From: JBNJEA01 sp051745395
Lineage (GTDB): Bacteria; Desulfobacterota; Desulfobacteria; Desulfobacterales; Desulfosalsimonadaceae
Direction: 5' to 3'
Length of the DNA: 20,901 bases
NCBI GenBank assembly: GCA_051745395.1
Contig: JBNJEA010000051.1
Coordinates: 1 to 20,901 of the forward strand
The notes beneath the pieces were generated by a model that was not told where the DNA came from, made no database searches, and worked only from the letters and a program-made list of their open reading frames with translations. Below are positions 8,127 through 15,317 of this stretch, piece by piece; the first letter of the stretch is position 1, and each line of letters begins with the position of its first letter. Both the position numbers and the translations under genes were made by a program.

Positions 8127-8323
8127 AGGACATTGGCCCGGTCCTCGAGGATCTGGCTTTTTGCCATTTCCGAAACCGTGTAGCGCGGCAGCTTCCGGTA
8201 ATTTCGCATGGAACTTTTGTCAAAAGACCGCGTCGTGCCGCAGCACTGGCTGCAGATGAAACCCCCTGCGGCAATGCATTTTCTTTTGCCTTTCCGGGCA
8301 TTACAGATCAAACATTTTGCCAT
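8123..8323 (-). CDS. Small cysteine-rich (zinc-ribbon-like) protein
   Basis: This 66-residue protein has cysteines at 4, 7, 16, 25, 28 and 29 (CLIC..KRKC..ICSQCCG), which suggests a small metal-binding fold. The N-terminal half resembles small Cys-rich bacterial proteins whose second half carries a further C-x-x-C segment before a YxxVPxY-like stretch. Here that segment is absent: after CCGTTRSFDK the sequence goes straight to YRKLPRYTVSEM, so the second Cys pair may have been deleted. I chose the ATG at 8323, which has AAAGGA about ten bases upstream, over the longer in-frame start at 8386, whose extra N-terminus looks like translated leader. It converges on the acyl-CoA synthetase with overlapping stops. 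Function is unknown to me; the family comparison is from memory. Confidence 0.65.
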   Translation of the reverse strand: MAKCLICNARKGKRKCIAAGGFICSQCCGTTRSFDKSSMRNYRKLPRYTVSEMAKSQILEDRANVL

Positions 8324-8426
8324 GACAACCGATTCCTTTCTTCCGATTCTCCCGGTTCTCCCGGGATCATTGCCGATACACGCCATTTCAATTCCACGCC
8401 GAAGGCCCTGCTCAAAACCATTACTT

Positions 8427-8454
8427 TTGACTTTTTCTGTTTATATGCTATAAA
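8427..8454 (+). promoter_or_regulatory. Sigma-70-type promoter of the AAA_14/DUF4143 ATPase gene
   Basis: TTGACT (8427-8432) and TATAAA (8449-8454) are separated by 16 bp and followed by an AT-rich leader to the ATG at 8515. This is one of the best housekeeping promoter matches in the window. Its -10 element runs into the palindrome at 8451-8468. Confidence 0.65.
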
Positions 8455-8468
8455 AGTTATAACTTTTA
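8451..8468. promoter_or_regulatory. 18-bp perfect palindrome over the -10/start region, likely operator
   Basis: TAAAAGTTATAACTTTTA is its own reverse complement with no gap. It overlaps the -10 element (8449-8454) and covers the expected transcription start of the ATPase gene. A dimeric repressor bound here would block the promoter. No dedicated repressor gene is adjacent; the nearest DNA-binding protein is HigA at 10180. A hairpin is a weaker explanation because a loop would consume the AT centre. Confidence 0.6.
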
Positions 8469-8514
8469 CGGAATACAATCTTCAAATTTTTGAAAAAAAA
8501 CCGATCCAAAAATT

Positions 8515-9645
8515 ATGATAATCGAGCGCTTGCTGCAAGAAAAGATTCAAAAAAAAATGTTTCAAAACAAGGCGATCCTTGTCCTCGGCCCCCGGCAATC
8601 CGGCAAGACGACGCTGATCCGGGCCATAGAACGCCGCACCGAAAAAAAGGTCCTATACTTGAACTGCGATGAACCCGATATCCGCAACCTCTTGACAGAT
8701 GCCACTTCATCGGCACTCAAGCACCTGATCGGCAGCGCGGAAATCGTTCTGATCGATGAGGCCCAACGCGTTAAAAACATCGGGCTGACCATGAAACTCA
8801 TAACCGACAATTTCAGCCATGTTCAGCTTATCGCGACAGGGTCGTCAGCGCTTGAGCTCACGGATGAAATCAATGAGCCGCTGACCGGGAGAAAATGGGA
8901 ATATCGCCTCCTGGCATTGAGCACACAGGAAATGGTGGCTTGGTCCGGAATGCTGGAAGAGCGCCGATTATTGAATCAACGCCTGGTTTACGGAATGTAT
9001 CCGGATGTGGTTGTCAATCCGGCTGAAAAACGCGAGATTTTATACAACCTTACCGACAGCTACTTATACAAGGATATCTTCGCGTTCAGGGAAATCCGGA
9101 AACCCGAAGTCATCGAAAAGCTGCTTGAAGCCCTGGCCCTGCAGGTGGCATCCGAAGTTTCCTACAATGAACTGGGCCAGTTGATTCAGGTGGATCCGGC
9201 AACCGTACAGCGCTATATTGATCTCCTTGAAAAGGCTTTCGTGGTGTTCCGCCTGCGTTCTTTCAGCCGAAATGTCCGCAATGAATTAAAAAGAAGCCGG
9301 AAGGTCTATTTCTACGACAACGGCGTGCGCAATGCGTTGATTTCAAATTTCTCGCCACCGGAGACCCGGGTCGATACCGGTGCACTCTGGGAAAACTTTC
9401 TCCTCAGCGAACGGGCCAAGCTGCTTTTCAACAATCAGAAATATGCCAAACCGTTTTTCTGGAGAACCAAACAGCAGCAGGAAATCGATTACATAGAAGA
9501 ATTTGAAGGCATCCTGTCCGCCTACGAATTCAAATGGAATCCAAGCCGGAAAACCCGTTTCCCGCAAACCTTTCTAAAAGCGTACCCCAATCACAGCACA
9601 CAAACCATAACACCAAATAATTACCTGGATTTTTTATCAGAATAA
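8515..9645 (+). CDS. AAA_14/DUF4143 family ATP-binding protein
   Basis: This 376-residue protein has the common AAA_14-DUF4143 layout. The N-terminal ATPase has Walker A GPRQSGKTT (25-33) and Walker B IVLIDEAQ (78-84 region, D81/E82), followed by a sensor-like IATGSSALEL. A middle winged-helix-like part (YNELGQLIQVDPATVQRYIDLLE) precedes a C-terminal domain with WENFLLSE, EIDYIE and YEFKW. These acidic and Lys residues fit the PD-(D/E)XK nuclease-like fold assigned to DUF4143. Such proteins are frequent in accessory regions; their biological role is not established. Codon use is more AT-rich than in neighbours and the gene sits beside higBA, consistent with horizontal acquisition. ATG 8515 has no clear Shine-Dalgarno. 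The protein appears full length. Confidence 0.88.
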   Translation: MIIERLLQEKIQKKMFQNKAILVLGPRQSGKTTLIRAIERRTEKKVLYLNCDEPDIRNLLTDATSSALKHLIGSAEIVLIDEAQRVKNIGLTMKLITDNFSHVQLIATGSSALELTDEINEPLTGRKWEYRLLALSTQEMVAWSGMLEERRLLNQRLVYGMYPDVVVNPAEKREILYNLTDSYLYKDIFAFREIRKPEVIEKLLEALALQVASEVSYNELGQLIQVDPATVQRYIDLLEKAFVVFRLRSFSRNVRNELKRSRKVYFYDNGVRNALISNFSPPETRVDTGALWENFLLSERAKLLFNNQKYAKPFFWRTKQQQEIDYIEEFEGILSAYEFKWNPSRKTRFPQTFLKAYPNHSTQTITPNNYLDFLSE

Positions 9646-9828
9646 ATACAATGAGCAAGGAGTTTCCGTTTGCATTTTGCAGATACAGACAAGTCCCCCA
9701 AAAAAAAATCGTGAAGCGTTCACCAAACCGGTGCTCACGAAACAGAAACATTTTAAACATCTATATAAAATTCAAATCATCTACTTGGACACAAGACGGA
9801 ATGCAGTGAATAGTGCCTTTAATAACGT

Positions 9829-9857
9829 TTGACAATACTATCGAACTGCGTTATTGT
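9829..9857 (+). promoter_or_regulatory. higBA promoter
   Basis: A perfect -35 TTGACA (9829-9834) and a -10-like TATTGT (9852-9857) are spaced by 17 bp. Both lie inside the inverted repeat 9830-9859. Transcription would start about 7 bases later, at or next to the higB ATG (9865), so the toxin message may be leaderless. The rest of 9646-9864 is AT-rich and shows no gene. Confidence 0.6.
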
Positions 9858-9859
9858 CA
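9830..9859. promoter_or_regulatory. Inverted repeat operator-like site for HigA autorepression
   Basis: TGACAATA (9830-9837) and TATTGTCA (9852-9859) are perfect 8-bp inverted arms separated by 14 bp. They cover most of the -35 and all of the -10 of the higBA promoter. HigA antitoxins of this family bind inverted repeats at their own promoters, so this is the expected autoregulatory operator; binding itself is inferred. Confidence 0.6.
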
Positions 9860-9864
9860 TATTT

Positions 9865-10146
9865 ATGATAAAAAGCTTTGGATGCAAGGAAACGGAAGAA
9901 ATTTTCAAGGGTTATTTTTCCGCCAAACTTCCCAGAGACATTCAACGTACCGCGCTTCGGAAATTGACCCAGATTCATGGTGCCGCAACCCTCGAATTTC
10001 TTCGCGTGCCGCCTGCGAATCGACTTGAAAAACTCAGTGGAAACCGAACGGGCCAATGGAGCATCCGGGTGAATGATCAATGGCGGATTTGTTTTCAATG
10101 GCAGGAAGGCCATGCATTCAATGTGGAAATTACAGATTACCATTAG
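9865..10146 (+). CDS. higB: HigB-type (RelE superfamily) mRNA interferase toxin
   Basis: This 93-residue protein matches the HigB/RelE toxin family: an MIKSF start, the central LEKLSGNRTGQWSIRVND segment and the WRICFQW...NVEITDYH ending are all family hallmarks. Such toxins cut mRNA on translating ribosomes and are neutralised by HigA. I place the start at ATG 9865 because it gives the normal family length and N-terminus. Upstream in-frame GTG/TTG codons fall within or before the -35 element and would not be transcribed. There is no Shine-Dalgarno, in keeping with a leaderless message. The toxin gene comes first, 33 bp before higA, the usual higBA order. It appears intact. Confidence 0.9.
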   Translation: MIKSFGCKETEEIFKGYFSAKLPRDIQRTALRKLTQIHGAATLEFLRVPPANRLEKLSGNRTGQWSIRVNDQWRICFQWQEGHAFNVEITDYH

Positions 10147-10179
10147 AGACCTTATTCTTTTATAAATGGAGATAGGGAT

Positions 10180-10476
10180 ATGAAACGGGATTTACCCCCT
10201 GTCCATCCGGGAGAGATTTTACTGGAAGATTTTTTAAAGCCTATGGGCATCACCCAATATCGGCTTGCCAAATCAATCGGGGTTCCCCAGCGGCGAATCG
10301 GTGAAATCGTTGCGGGAAAGCGCTCCATTACCGCCGACACCGCCTTGCGGTTTGCCAAATTTTTCGGTACGGATGCGCAAAGCTGGATGAATCTCCAAAC
10401 ACAATATGACCTTGCCGTTGCAGCGGAAAAATTGGCAACTACCCTGGAAAACGAAGTGACACGAGCTCAAGGATAA
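10180..10476 (+). CDS. higA: HigA antitoxin, XRE-family HTH protein
   Basis: This 98-residue protein has the classic HigA signature: PPVHPGEILLEDFLKPMGIT near the N-terminus, then a helix-turn-helix (QYRLAKSIGVPQRRIGEIVAGKRSI, roughly residues 25-50, shown in part) and TADTALRFAKFFGTDAQSWMNLQ. HigA binds and neutralises HigB and represses the operon by binding operator DNA, probably the inverted repeat at 9830-9859. ATG 10180 has GGAGATAGGGAT just upstream, a good ribosome binding site, whereas higB has none. That arrangement would favour antitoxin synthesis over toxin synthesis. The gene ends 10 bp before the hemolysin III gene. Confidence 0.93.
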   Translation: MKRDLPPVHPGEILLEDFLKPMGITQYRLAKSIGVPQRRIGEIVAGKRSITADTALRFAKFFGTDAQSWMNLQTQYDLAVAAEKLATTLENEVTRAQG

Positions 10477-10486
10477 GAATTTTGTC

Positions 10487-11164
10487 ATGATGCCATCGGA
10501 TCAATCCAAAGCCATCGCCGCTGAAAATAAACAATCCGCCCGCTACAGCGCCGGCGAGGAAATCGCCAATACCGTCACCCACGCCATCGGCGCGGGGCTG
10601 AGCATTATTGCGGTGGTTGCGTTGCTTCTGCACGGCAAAGTTTTTGACGACGGCTGGCGGATGGTGGGCTTTTCTGTTTTCGGGGCCTCGCTTTGCGCCC
10701 TTTATCTGGCCTCGACCATTTATCACGCCGTCACCGATGAAAAGCTGAAAGGCTATTGCCGGATGATCGACCATTCCTCGATTTTCCTGCTCATTGCCGG
10801 CACCTACACGCCGGTATTGTTGATCGCCATGCGCGGTCCCTGGGGCTGGACGCTGCTTGCGCTGATCTGGAGCATGGCCGTGGGCGGGTTGGTGTATGAA
10901 CTATTTTTCCTGGGCCGGTACAAATGGATCAGCCTCGCCATTTACGCGGGTATGGGCTGGCTTGCGATTGTCGCCATTAAACCCATGCTGGTGATGCTGC
11001 CCGACGGGCTGCTGCAGTGGATTGTTTTGGGCGGCCTGTCCTATACGGCCGGCATCGGGTTTTATGTCTGGCACAATTTGCCCTACCATCACGCCATCTG
11101 GCACTTGTTCGTACTGGGCGGCAGCAGTCTGCATTTTACCGGGATGCTGCTGCATCTGACATAA
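10487..11164 (+). CDS. Hemolysin III / PAQR-family seven-helix membrane protein
   Basis: This 225-residue integral inner-membrane protein has about seven hydrophobic segments (from residue 30 to the C-terminus). The PAQR/YqfA-type motifs are present: STIYH with His80, DHSSIFLLIAGTYTP (Asp95, His96) and HAIWHLFVLGGSSLHF with His202 and His206. The three histidines match the zinc site seen in adiponectin-receptor relatives, which have hydrolase-like activity toward lipids. The name hemolysin III is historical and does not show that the protein is a toxin. The start is ATG 10487 or the adjacent ATG 10490; the only ribosome-binding candidate (AAGGA) is rather far upstream, inside the end of higA. 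Base composition returns to the GC-rich background here. Confidence 0.9.
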   Translation: MMPSDQSKAIAAENKQSARYSAGEEIANTVTHAIGAGLSIIAVVALLLHGKVFDDGWRMVGFSVFGASLCALYLASTIYHAVTDEKLKGYCRMIDHSSIFLLIAGTYTPVLLIAMRGPWGWTLLALIWSMAVGGLVYELFFLGRYKWISLAIYAGMGWLAIVAIKPMLVMLPDGLLQWIVLGGLSYTAGIGFYVWHNLPYHHAIWHLFVLGGSSLHFTGMLLHLT

Positions 11165-11234
11165 GCCCGCCCGATCCTTTTCGTACCGTTTCCAACTCCG
11201 AAATGCCGACGAAAAATCCCTGAACCCTGTTTAT

Positions 11235-11252
11235 AAAACGAGCGCTCGTTTT
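11235..11252. promoter_or_regulatory. 18-bp perfect palindrome upstream of the acetate-CoA ligase gene (operator or terminator)
   Basis: AAAACGAGCGCTCGTTTT is a gapless palindrome. It is preceded by CTGTTTATAAAAC (11227-11239, also found at 953-965) with a TTATAA that could be a -10. Gapless palindromes of this form are typical TetR-family operators, and the position 84 bp before the start at 11336 suits repression. It is also followed by T's to 11255, so as RNA it could be a short terminator (7-bp stem, GCGC loop) for the hemolysin III gene. Both readings are possible. Confidence 0.5.
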
Positions 11253-11335
11253 TTTATTGCATCCCCGGATCATCCTTGTTATGTATCTAAAATACTTGAA
11301 GGCATTTGGGGCCGAATATGAAAAAGGAACACGCC

Positions 11336-13486
11336 ATGACCGCCAAGTCGTTTCTGCACAACCTGATGCACCCGAAATCGATCGCCATCGTGGGGGCGAG
11401 CAACAACCCCATGAAAATGGGGACCATGCATGCGCTAAGCATCTTGAAAGACGGTTTTTCCGGAACACTCTACCCCGTGCATCCGACCGAAACCGAAGTG
11501 CTCGGACAAAAGGCCTGGCAATCGCCCCATGATCTGCCCGAAACACCCGATCTGGCCATATTCGTGCTGCCGGCCAAGCACCTGCCGCCGCTTTTTGAAG
11601 ATTTCGGCAAAATCGGCACCCAAAATGCCATCGTGATCACCGCGGGCTTCAAGGAAACCGGCGAAGACGGCGCCGAGCAGGAAAGACAGCTCGTCGAAAT
11701 CGCCCGCCAATACGGCATGCGCTTTATCGGCCCCAACTGCATGGGCATGATCAACCATGCCATCTCGCTAAACACCACCGTCACCCCGCTGACCGGCCCG
11801 GCCGGCAAACTCGGCATGGTATCGCAGAGCGGCACCTATGTCGCCCAGGCCATCGATTACCTGGAAAAACGCGGCATTCATTTCAGCAAGGCCGTCAGCG
11901 TGGGCAACGAGGCAGATGTTAACATCATCGACGTGCTCGAGTACCTGGGCGAAGACGAAGAAACGCGGGCGATTGCGCTATATATCGAAACCATCCGCGA
12001 CGTGCCGCGGTTTCTGGAAGTGGCGGCGAAAATCACCCCTCACAAGCCGGTGATCGCCCAGTACGTTGGGGGATCGGAGGCCGGCGCCCGGGCGGGCAAA
12101 AGCCATACCGGCGCCATGGCCGGCCAGGAACCGCTGTATAACGGTCTTTTCAAACAAGCCGGCGTCATCCGGGTCCACTCCGTGGAAGACCTCTACGGCC
12201 TGGGCTGGGCGCTTGCCAACCAGCCCCGGCTCCGGGGCAATCGCATCGCCATTATCACCAACTCCGGCGGCCCTGGATCGGCCATCGCCGACACCCTGGA
12301 AGCCTGCGGCTGCACCGTGCCGCCGTTTTCCGAAAAGCTCGAGCAACAGATCCGGCCGCTGGTGCCCGCACATGCGCCCTGCGGCAATCCCGTGGATTTG
12401 ACCTTTATCGTGGACATGCGGGTGATGACAGACGACATCTTCGAAATGGTCATGAAAAGCGGCGAAGTCGACGGCGTGGTAATCCACGGCGCCATGAACA
12501 CCGGCTTTTTAAAGGCCATTTTTCCCCACGTCTCCGCCCTGATGCCGGACATGACACTCGAAGATCTGCTGGCCCAAAGCCGGCGGGATTTGTCCAAAAG
12601 CATCGGGCTGCCCCATGATTACGGCGTGCCGGTGACGGTGTCTTCCTTTTTCGACCGCGAGGACCAGTACACCCGGGAATATCAGGACAACGGCATCCCG
12701 GTGTTCGACGCCCCGGAAAAGGCCGCCCGGGCCATGGCCACGCTCGTTGCCTACAATAAAATCCGCCGGCGACACGCCCATGAAAGACCGGCAATACCGA
12801 AAGCAAATGAAACCGCCCGGAAAATTATAGACGACGCCCGGCAAAACGGGCAGCACAGCCTGGACGAATATGGGGCCAAGCAACTGCTGAAAACCTACGG
12901 CATCCCGGTGCCCGATGAGCGGCTGGCCGAAAGCGCGGACCAGGCAGCCGCTGCTGCGGCCACAATCGGTTTTCCGGTGGCAATCAAAGCCTGCCGTGCC
13001 GATTTGCTGCACAAGACCGAAGGCGGGCTGGTCCATTTGAACATAACAGACGAAGCCGGCGCCCGGAAGAGCTTTGATGCCATCCAGAATGCGGCCGAAA
13101 TGCCGGTTCCCGTGATAGTGGGACAGATGGTCTCCGGTTCCCGCGAATTTCTGGCCGGCCTGATCCATGATCCCCAGTTCGGCCATTGCGTGGCCTTCGG
13201 GGTTGGCGGAATTTTCACCGAGGCGCTAAACGATGTCACCTACCGGGTCGCCCCCATCGGAGACACGGCGGCCGAGGAAATGATTGCAGACATCAAAAAC
13301 ACGAAACTGCTTGCCCCGCTTCGGGGCATGCCGGCGGTCCATACCGCCGAACTGGCGGACCTGCTCCAAAAAATCAGCATGATCGGCATGATCCACAATG
13401 AAATCCAGGAAATCGATATCAATCCGGTCCTGATTTCCGGCTCCTCCCCCGTTGCCGTGGATGCCCTGATTGTGCTGGCCGGATAA
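11336..13486 (+). CDS. Acetate-CoA ligase (ADP-forming), fused alpha and beta subunits
   Basis: This 716-residue NDP-forming acyl-CoA synthetase converts acyl-CoA + ADP + Pi to acid + ATP + CoA, conserving energy as one ATP; it can run in reverse. Domain order is CoA-binding Rossmann domain (PKSIAIVGASNNPMKMG near the start), succinyl-CoA-ligase-like domains with the phosphohistidine motif KSHTGAMAGQ (His257), and a C-terminal ATP-grasp domain (about residues 490-716: KACRADLLHKTEGG, FGVGGIFTE, EIDINPVL). The active-site His is present, unlike the inactive domain in Pat enzymes. I chose ATG 11336 over 11306 because AAGGA sits at the right distance and the product then matches the family N-terminus. 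The gene stands alone and ends in a strong terminator. Acetyl-CoA is the likeliest substrate; other acyl-CoAs are possible. Confidence 0.93.
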   Translation: MTAKSFLHNLMHPKSIAIVGASNNPMKMGTMHALSILKDGFSGTLYPVHPTETEVLGQKAWQSPHDLPETPDLAIFVLPAKHLPPLFEDFGKIGTQNAIVITAGFKETGEDGAEQERQLVEIARQYGMRFIGPNCMGMINHAISLNTTVTPLTGPAGKLGMVSQSGTYVAQAIDYLEKRGIHFSKAVSVGNEADVNIIDVLEYLGEDEETRAIALYIETIRDVPRFLEVAAKITPHKPVIAQYVGGSEAGARAGKSHTGAMAGQEPLYNGLFKQAGVIRVHSVEDLYGLGWALANQPRLRGNRIAIITNSGGPGSAIADTLEACGCTVPPFSEKLEQQIRPLVPAHAPCGNPVDLTFIVDMRVMTDDIFEMVMKSGEVDGVVIHGAMNTGFLKAIFPHVSALMPDMTLEDLLAQSRRDLSKSIGLPHDYGVPVTVSSFFDREDQYTREYQDNGIPVFDAPEKAARAMATLVAYNKIRRRHAHERPAIPKANETARKIIDDARQNGQHSLDEYGAKQLLKTYGIPVPDERLAESADQAAAAAATIGFPVAIKACRADLLHKTEGGLVHLNITDEAGARKSFDAIQNAAEMPVPVIVGQMVSGSREFLAGLIHDPQFGHCVAFGVGGIFTEALNDVTYRVAPIGDTAAEEMIADIKNTKLLAPLRGMPAVHTAELADLLQKISMIGMIHNEIQEIDINPVLISGSSPVAVDALIVLAG

Positions 13487-13510
13487 AGGTCCGCCGCCCC
13501 CTCCCCCGTT

Positions 13511-13552
13511 GCAGCGGGCGACCCGATTTTCGGGCCGCCCGTTGCTTTTTTT
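13511..13552 (+). terminator. Strong intrinsic terminator after the acetate-CoA ligase gene
   Basis: GCAGCGGGCGACCCGA (13511-13526) pairs with TCGGGCCGCCCGTTGC (13530-13545) around a TTT loop. The 16-bp stem has one mismatch and one G-U pair, and a run of seven T follows (13546-13552). It begins 24 bp after the stop codon. It separates the ligase from the signalling/polysaccharide operon. Confidence 0.93.
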
Positions 13553-13607
13553 AATCCCCTTATGGTATCTTGAATGCCATTGACAATTCGGAAAAGGATC
13601 CTCCATT

Positions 13608-15293
13608 ATGACCGATTTCCCGGGTATCGGCCTGCATCCCGTCACCGATGAACCAGACGACAACACCCCGGAACCGACCTGCGTGCTCATCGCAGATGAT
13701 GACGCCGGCACGCGGCTGCTGCTTCAAAATAAACTGGAAAAGGCCGGTTATGCCGTCATTGCCGCCAAAAACGGCCGGGAAGCCATCAACCGGGTGACCG
13801 AAAATGTAGCCGCCGCGGTGCTGGACCTCAAAATGCCCGACATCGACGGCCTGGCCTGCCTGCGCCATATCCGTGGACACTTCCCGGATCTTTCCCCGGT
13901 GATGCTCACCGCCAGCGAAAACATCGCCAACGCGGTGGAAGCCATGAAAGAAGGCGCCCTGGACTATGTTATCAAGCCGATCCATTCCGGCCAGCTCATC
14001 GCCCTTATCGAAAAGGCCGTCGACGGATTTGAACAGGCCCGACGCCTGAGACTTGCCGAGCAGAAACTCGAACAAGCCCGCAAGCACCAGGTATTTGTGG
14101 CCTCCCAGATCCAGCAGACCCTGCTGCTCGGCCATCCGCCCGAAGATGTCGCCGGGCTTTCCATCGCCCATTTAACCCTGGCCTCCCAGCAGATCGACGG
14201 CGATTTCTACGATTTTTTCCATCATTCATCGCACTTGCTGGATTTGATCGTGGCAGATATCATGGGCAAGGGCATCATGGCCGCCTTTATGGGTGCGGCT
14301 TTGAAAAGCGCCTTTCTGCGAGTATTGGGCGAGACCGGGCCCCAAAAAAACGCCCGGGCACCGGCTGAGCCCGCCGTCATTGTCCATGCCGTCCACGAAA
14401 AGATGATTCGCCAGATGGAGTCCCTGGAAACCTTTGTCACCCTGTGTTACGGCCGGTTTGACATGTGCGCCCGCCGGTTTGATTTTGTCGACTGCGGCCA
14501 CGTGCGGCCCATCCATTATCACAGTCGATCGGGGACGGTAGACCTGCTCAGCGGGTCCAACATGCCGCTCGGATTCCCGGAAACCGGTGCGTTTGAGCAG
14601 TTCAGCGCCGACTTTGCCCCCGGCGATGTATTTGTTTTCTACTCCGACGGGGTTACGGAAGCGGCCAATGCCGAAGGTGAGATGTTTGAGGAATCCCGCC
14701 TGGTCGACTATATCAAAGCCAACGGCGGCGATCGTTCACCGACGGCGCTTGTCGAGGGCATCCGACGGGCCGTCATCGACTTTTCCGGCACCGACGTTTT
14801 CAACGACGATTTCACCTGCGTGGCCGTTCGGATCGAAGACGCAGACGCAGACACCCGGATCACCGAAACCCGGTCGCTGGAAATCAACAGTGATTTACAC
14901 AACCTCAAAACCGCCCGCTCCTTTTTAAAGCGATTCTGCGGAGATGCAGCCGGCGGCCGGATCGACGACGACCGCATCGCCCAGCTCGAGGTGGCCGCCA
15001 CCGAGGTCATTACCAACATCATCAAGCATGCCTACGACCGGCAGCCGGATCGTCCGATCCGAATCGGGGCCAGCGCCGGCGATGATGCCCTGACCATCGA
15101 TTTTTTCGACTGGGGCCGACGTTTCGACCCGGCCGCCGTGCCCTTGCCGGTGCTAGACGGCTCCCAGGAAAACGGCATGGGCTGCTACATTATTGCGCAA
15201 TCGGTAGACCGGGTGGACTACTTCCATGACCCGGCGGAAGGAAAAAATTGTGCCCGGCTAAAGATTATGCTATTGGATGCAGCAAAACCATAG
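13608..15293 (+). CDS. Response regulator with PP2C phosphatase and RsbW-like kinase domains (HsbR-like)
   Basis: This 561-residue cytoplasmic regulator has three domains. A receiver (25-140) has D30/D31, phosphoacceptor Asp73 and Lys123. A short helical linker leads to a SpoIIE/RsbU-type PP2C phosphatase (175-410) with metal-site motifs QQIDGDFYD (D197, D199), VADIMGKG (D217), YSDGVTE (D347) and NDDFTC (D400/D401). A RsbW-like HATPase (420-555) has TEVITNIIKHAY (N470), DWGRRFDP (D501) and ENGMGCYII. The same order occurs in Pseudomonas HsbR and Shewanella CrsR, which phosphorylate and dephosphorylate a STAS-domain partner under receiver control. A tandem-STAS protein is encoded two genes downstream and is the obvious partner. 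AGGA lies about nine bases before ATG 13608. No nearby sigma factor is seen, so the output may be protein-protein rather than transcriptional. Confidence 0.93.
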   Translation: MTDFPGIGLHPVTDEPDDNTPEPTCVLIADDDAGTRLLLQNKLEKAGYAVIAAKNGREAINRVTENVAAAVLDLKMPDIDGLACLRHIRGHFPDLSPVMLTASENIANAVEAMKEGALDYVIKPIHSGQLIALIEKAVDGFEQARRLRLAEQKLEQARKHQVFVASQIQQTLLLGHPPEDVAGLSIAHLTLASQQIDGDFYDFFHHSSHLLDLIVADIMGKGIMAAFMGAALKSAFLRVLGETGPQKNARAPAEPAVIVHAVHEKMIRQMESLETFVTLCYGRFDMCARRFDFVDCGHVRPIHYHSRSGTVDLLSGSNMPLGFPETGAFEQFSADFAPGDVFVFYSDGVTEAANAEGEMFEESRLVDYIKANGGDRSPTALVEGIRRAVIDFSGTDVFNDDFTCVAVRIEDADADTRITETRSLEINSDLHNLKTARSFLKRFCGDAAGGRIDDDRIAQLEVAATEVITNIIKHAYDRQPDRPIRIGASAGDDALTIDFFDWGRRFDPAAVPLPVLDGSQENGMGCYIIAQSVDRVDYFHDPAEGKNCARLKIMLLDAAKP

Positions 15294-15317
15294 CACGCCA
15301 CTTCCAGGACCGAATCC

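Noticed and set aside
9829..9864. TTG start at 9829 for higB
   Set aside because: This TTG is part of the TTGACA -35 element, and the extra 12 residues do not belong to the family; ATG 9865 gives the normal length.
11306..11335. Upstream ATGs at 11306 and 11318 for the acetate-CoA ligase
   Set aside because: Neither has a ribosome binding site and the extra residues are not family-like; AAGGA precedes ATG 11336.
13580..13608. TTGACA at 13580 as promoter for the REC-PP2C-HATPase gene
   Set aside because: The -10 position would fall on the start codon and has no match; the hexamer is probably chance.
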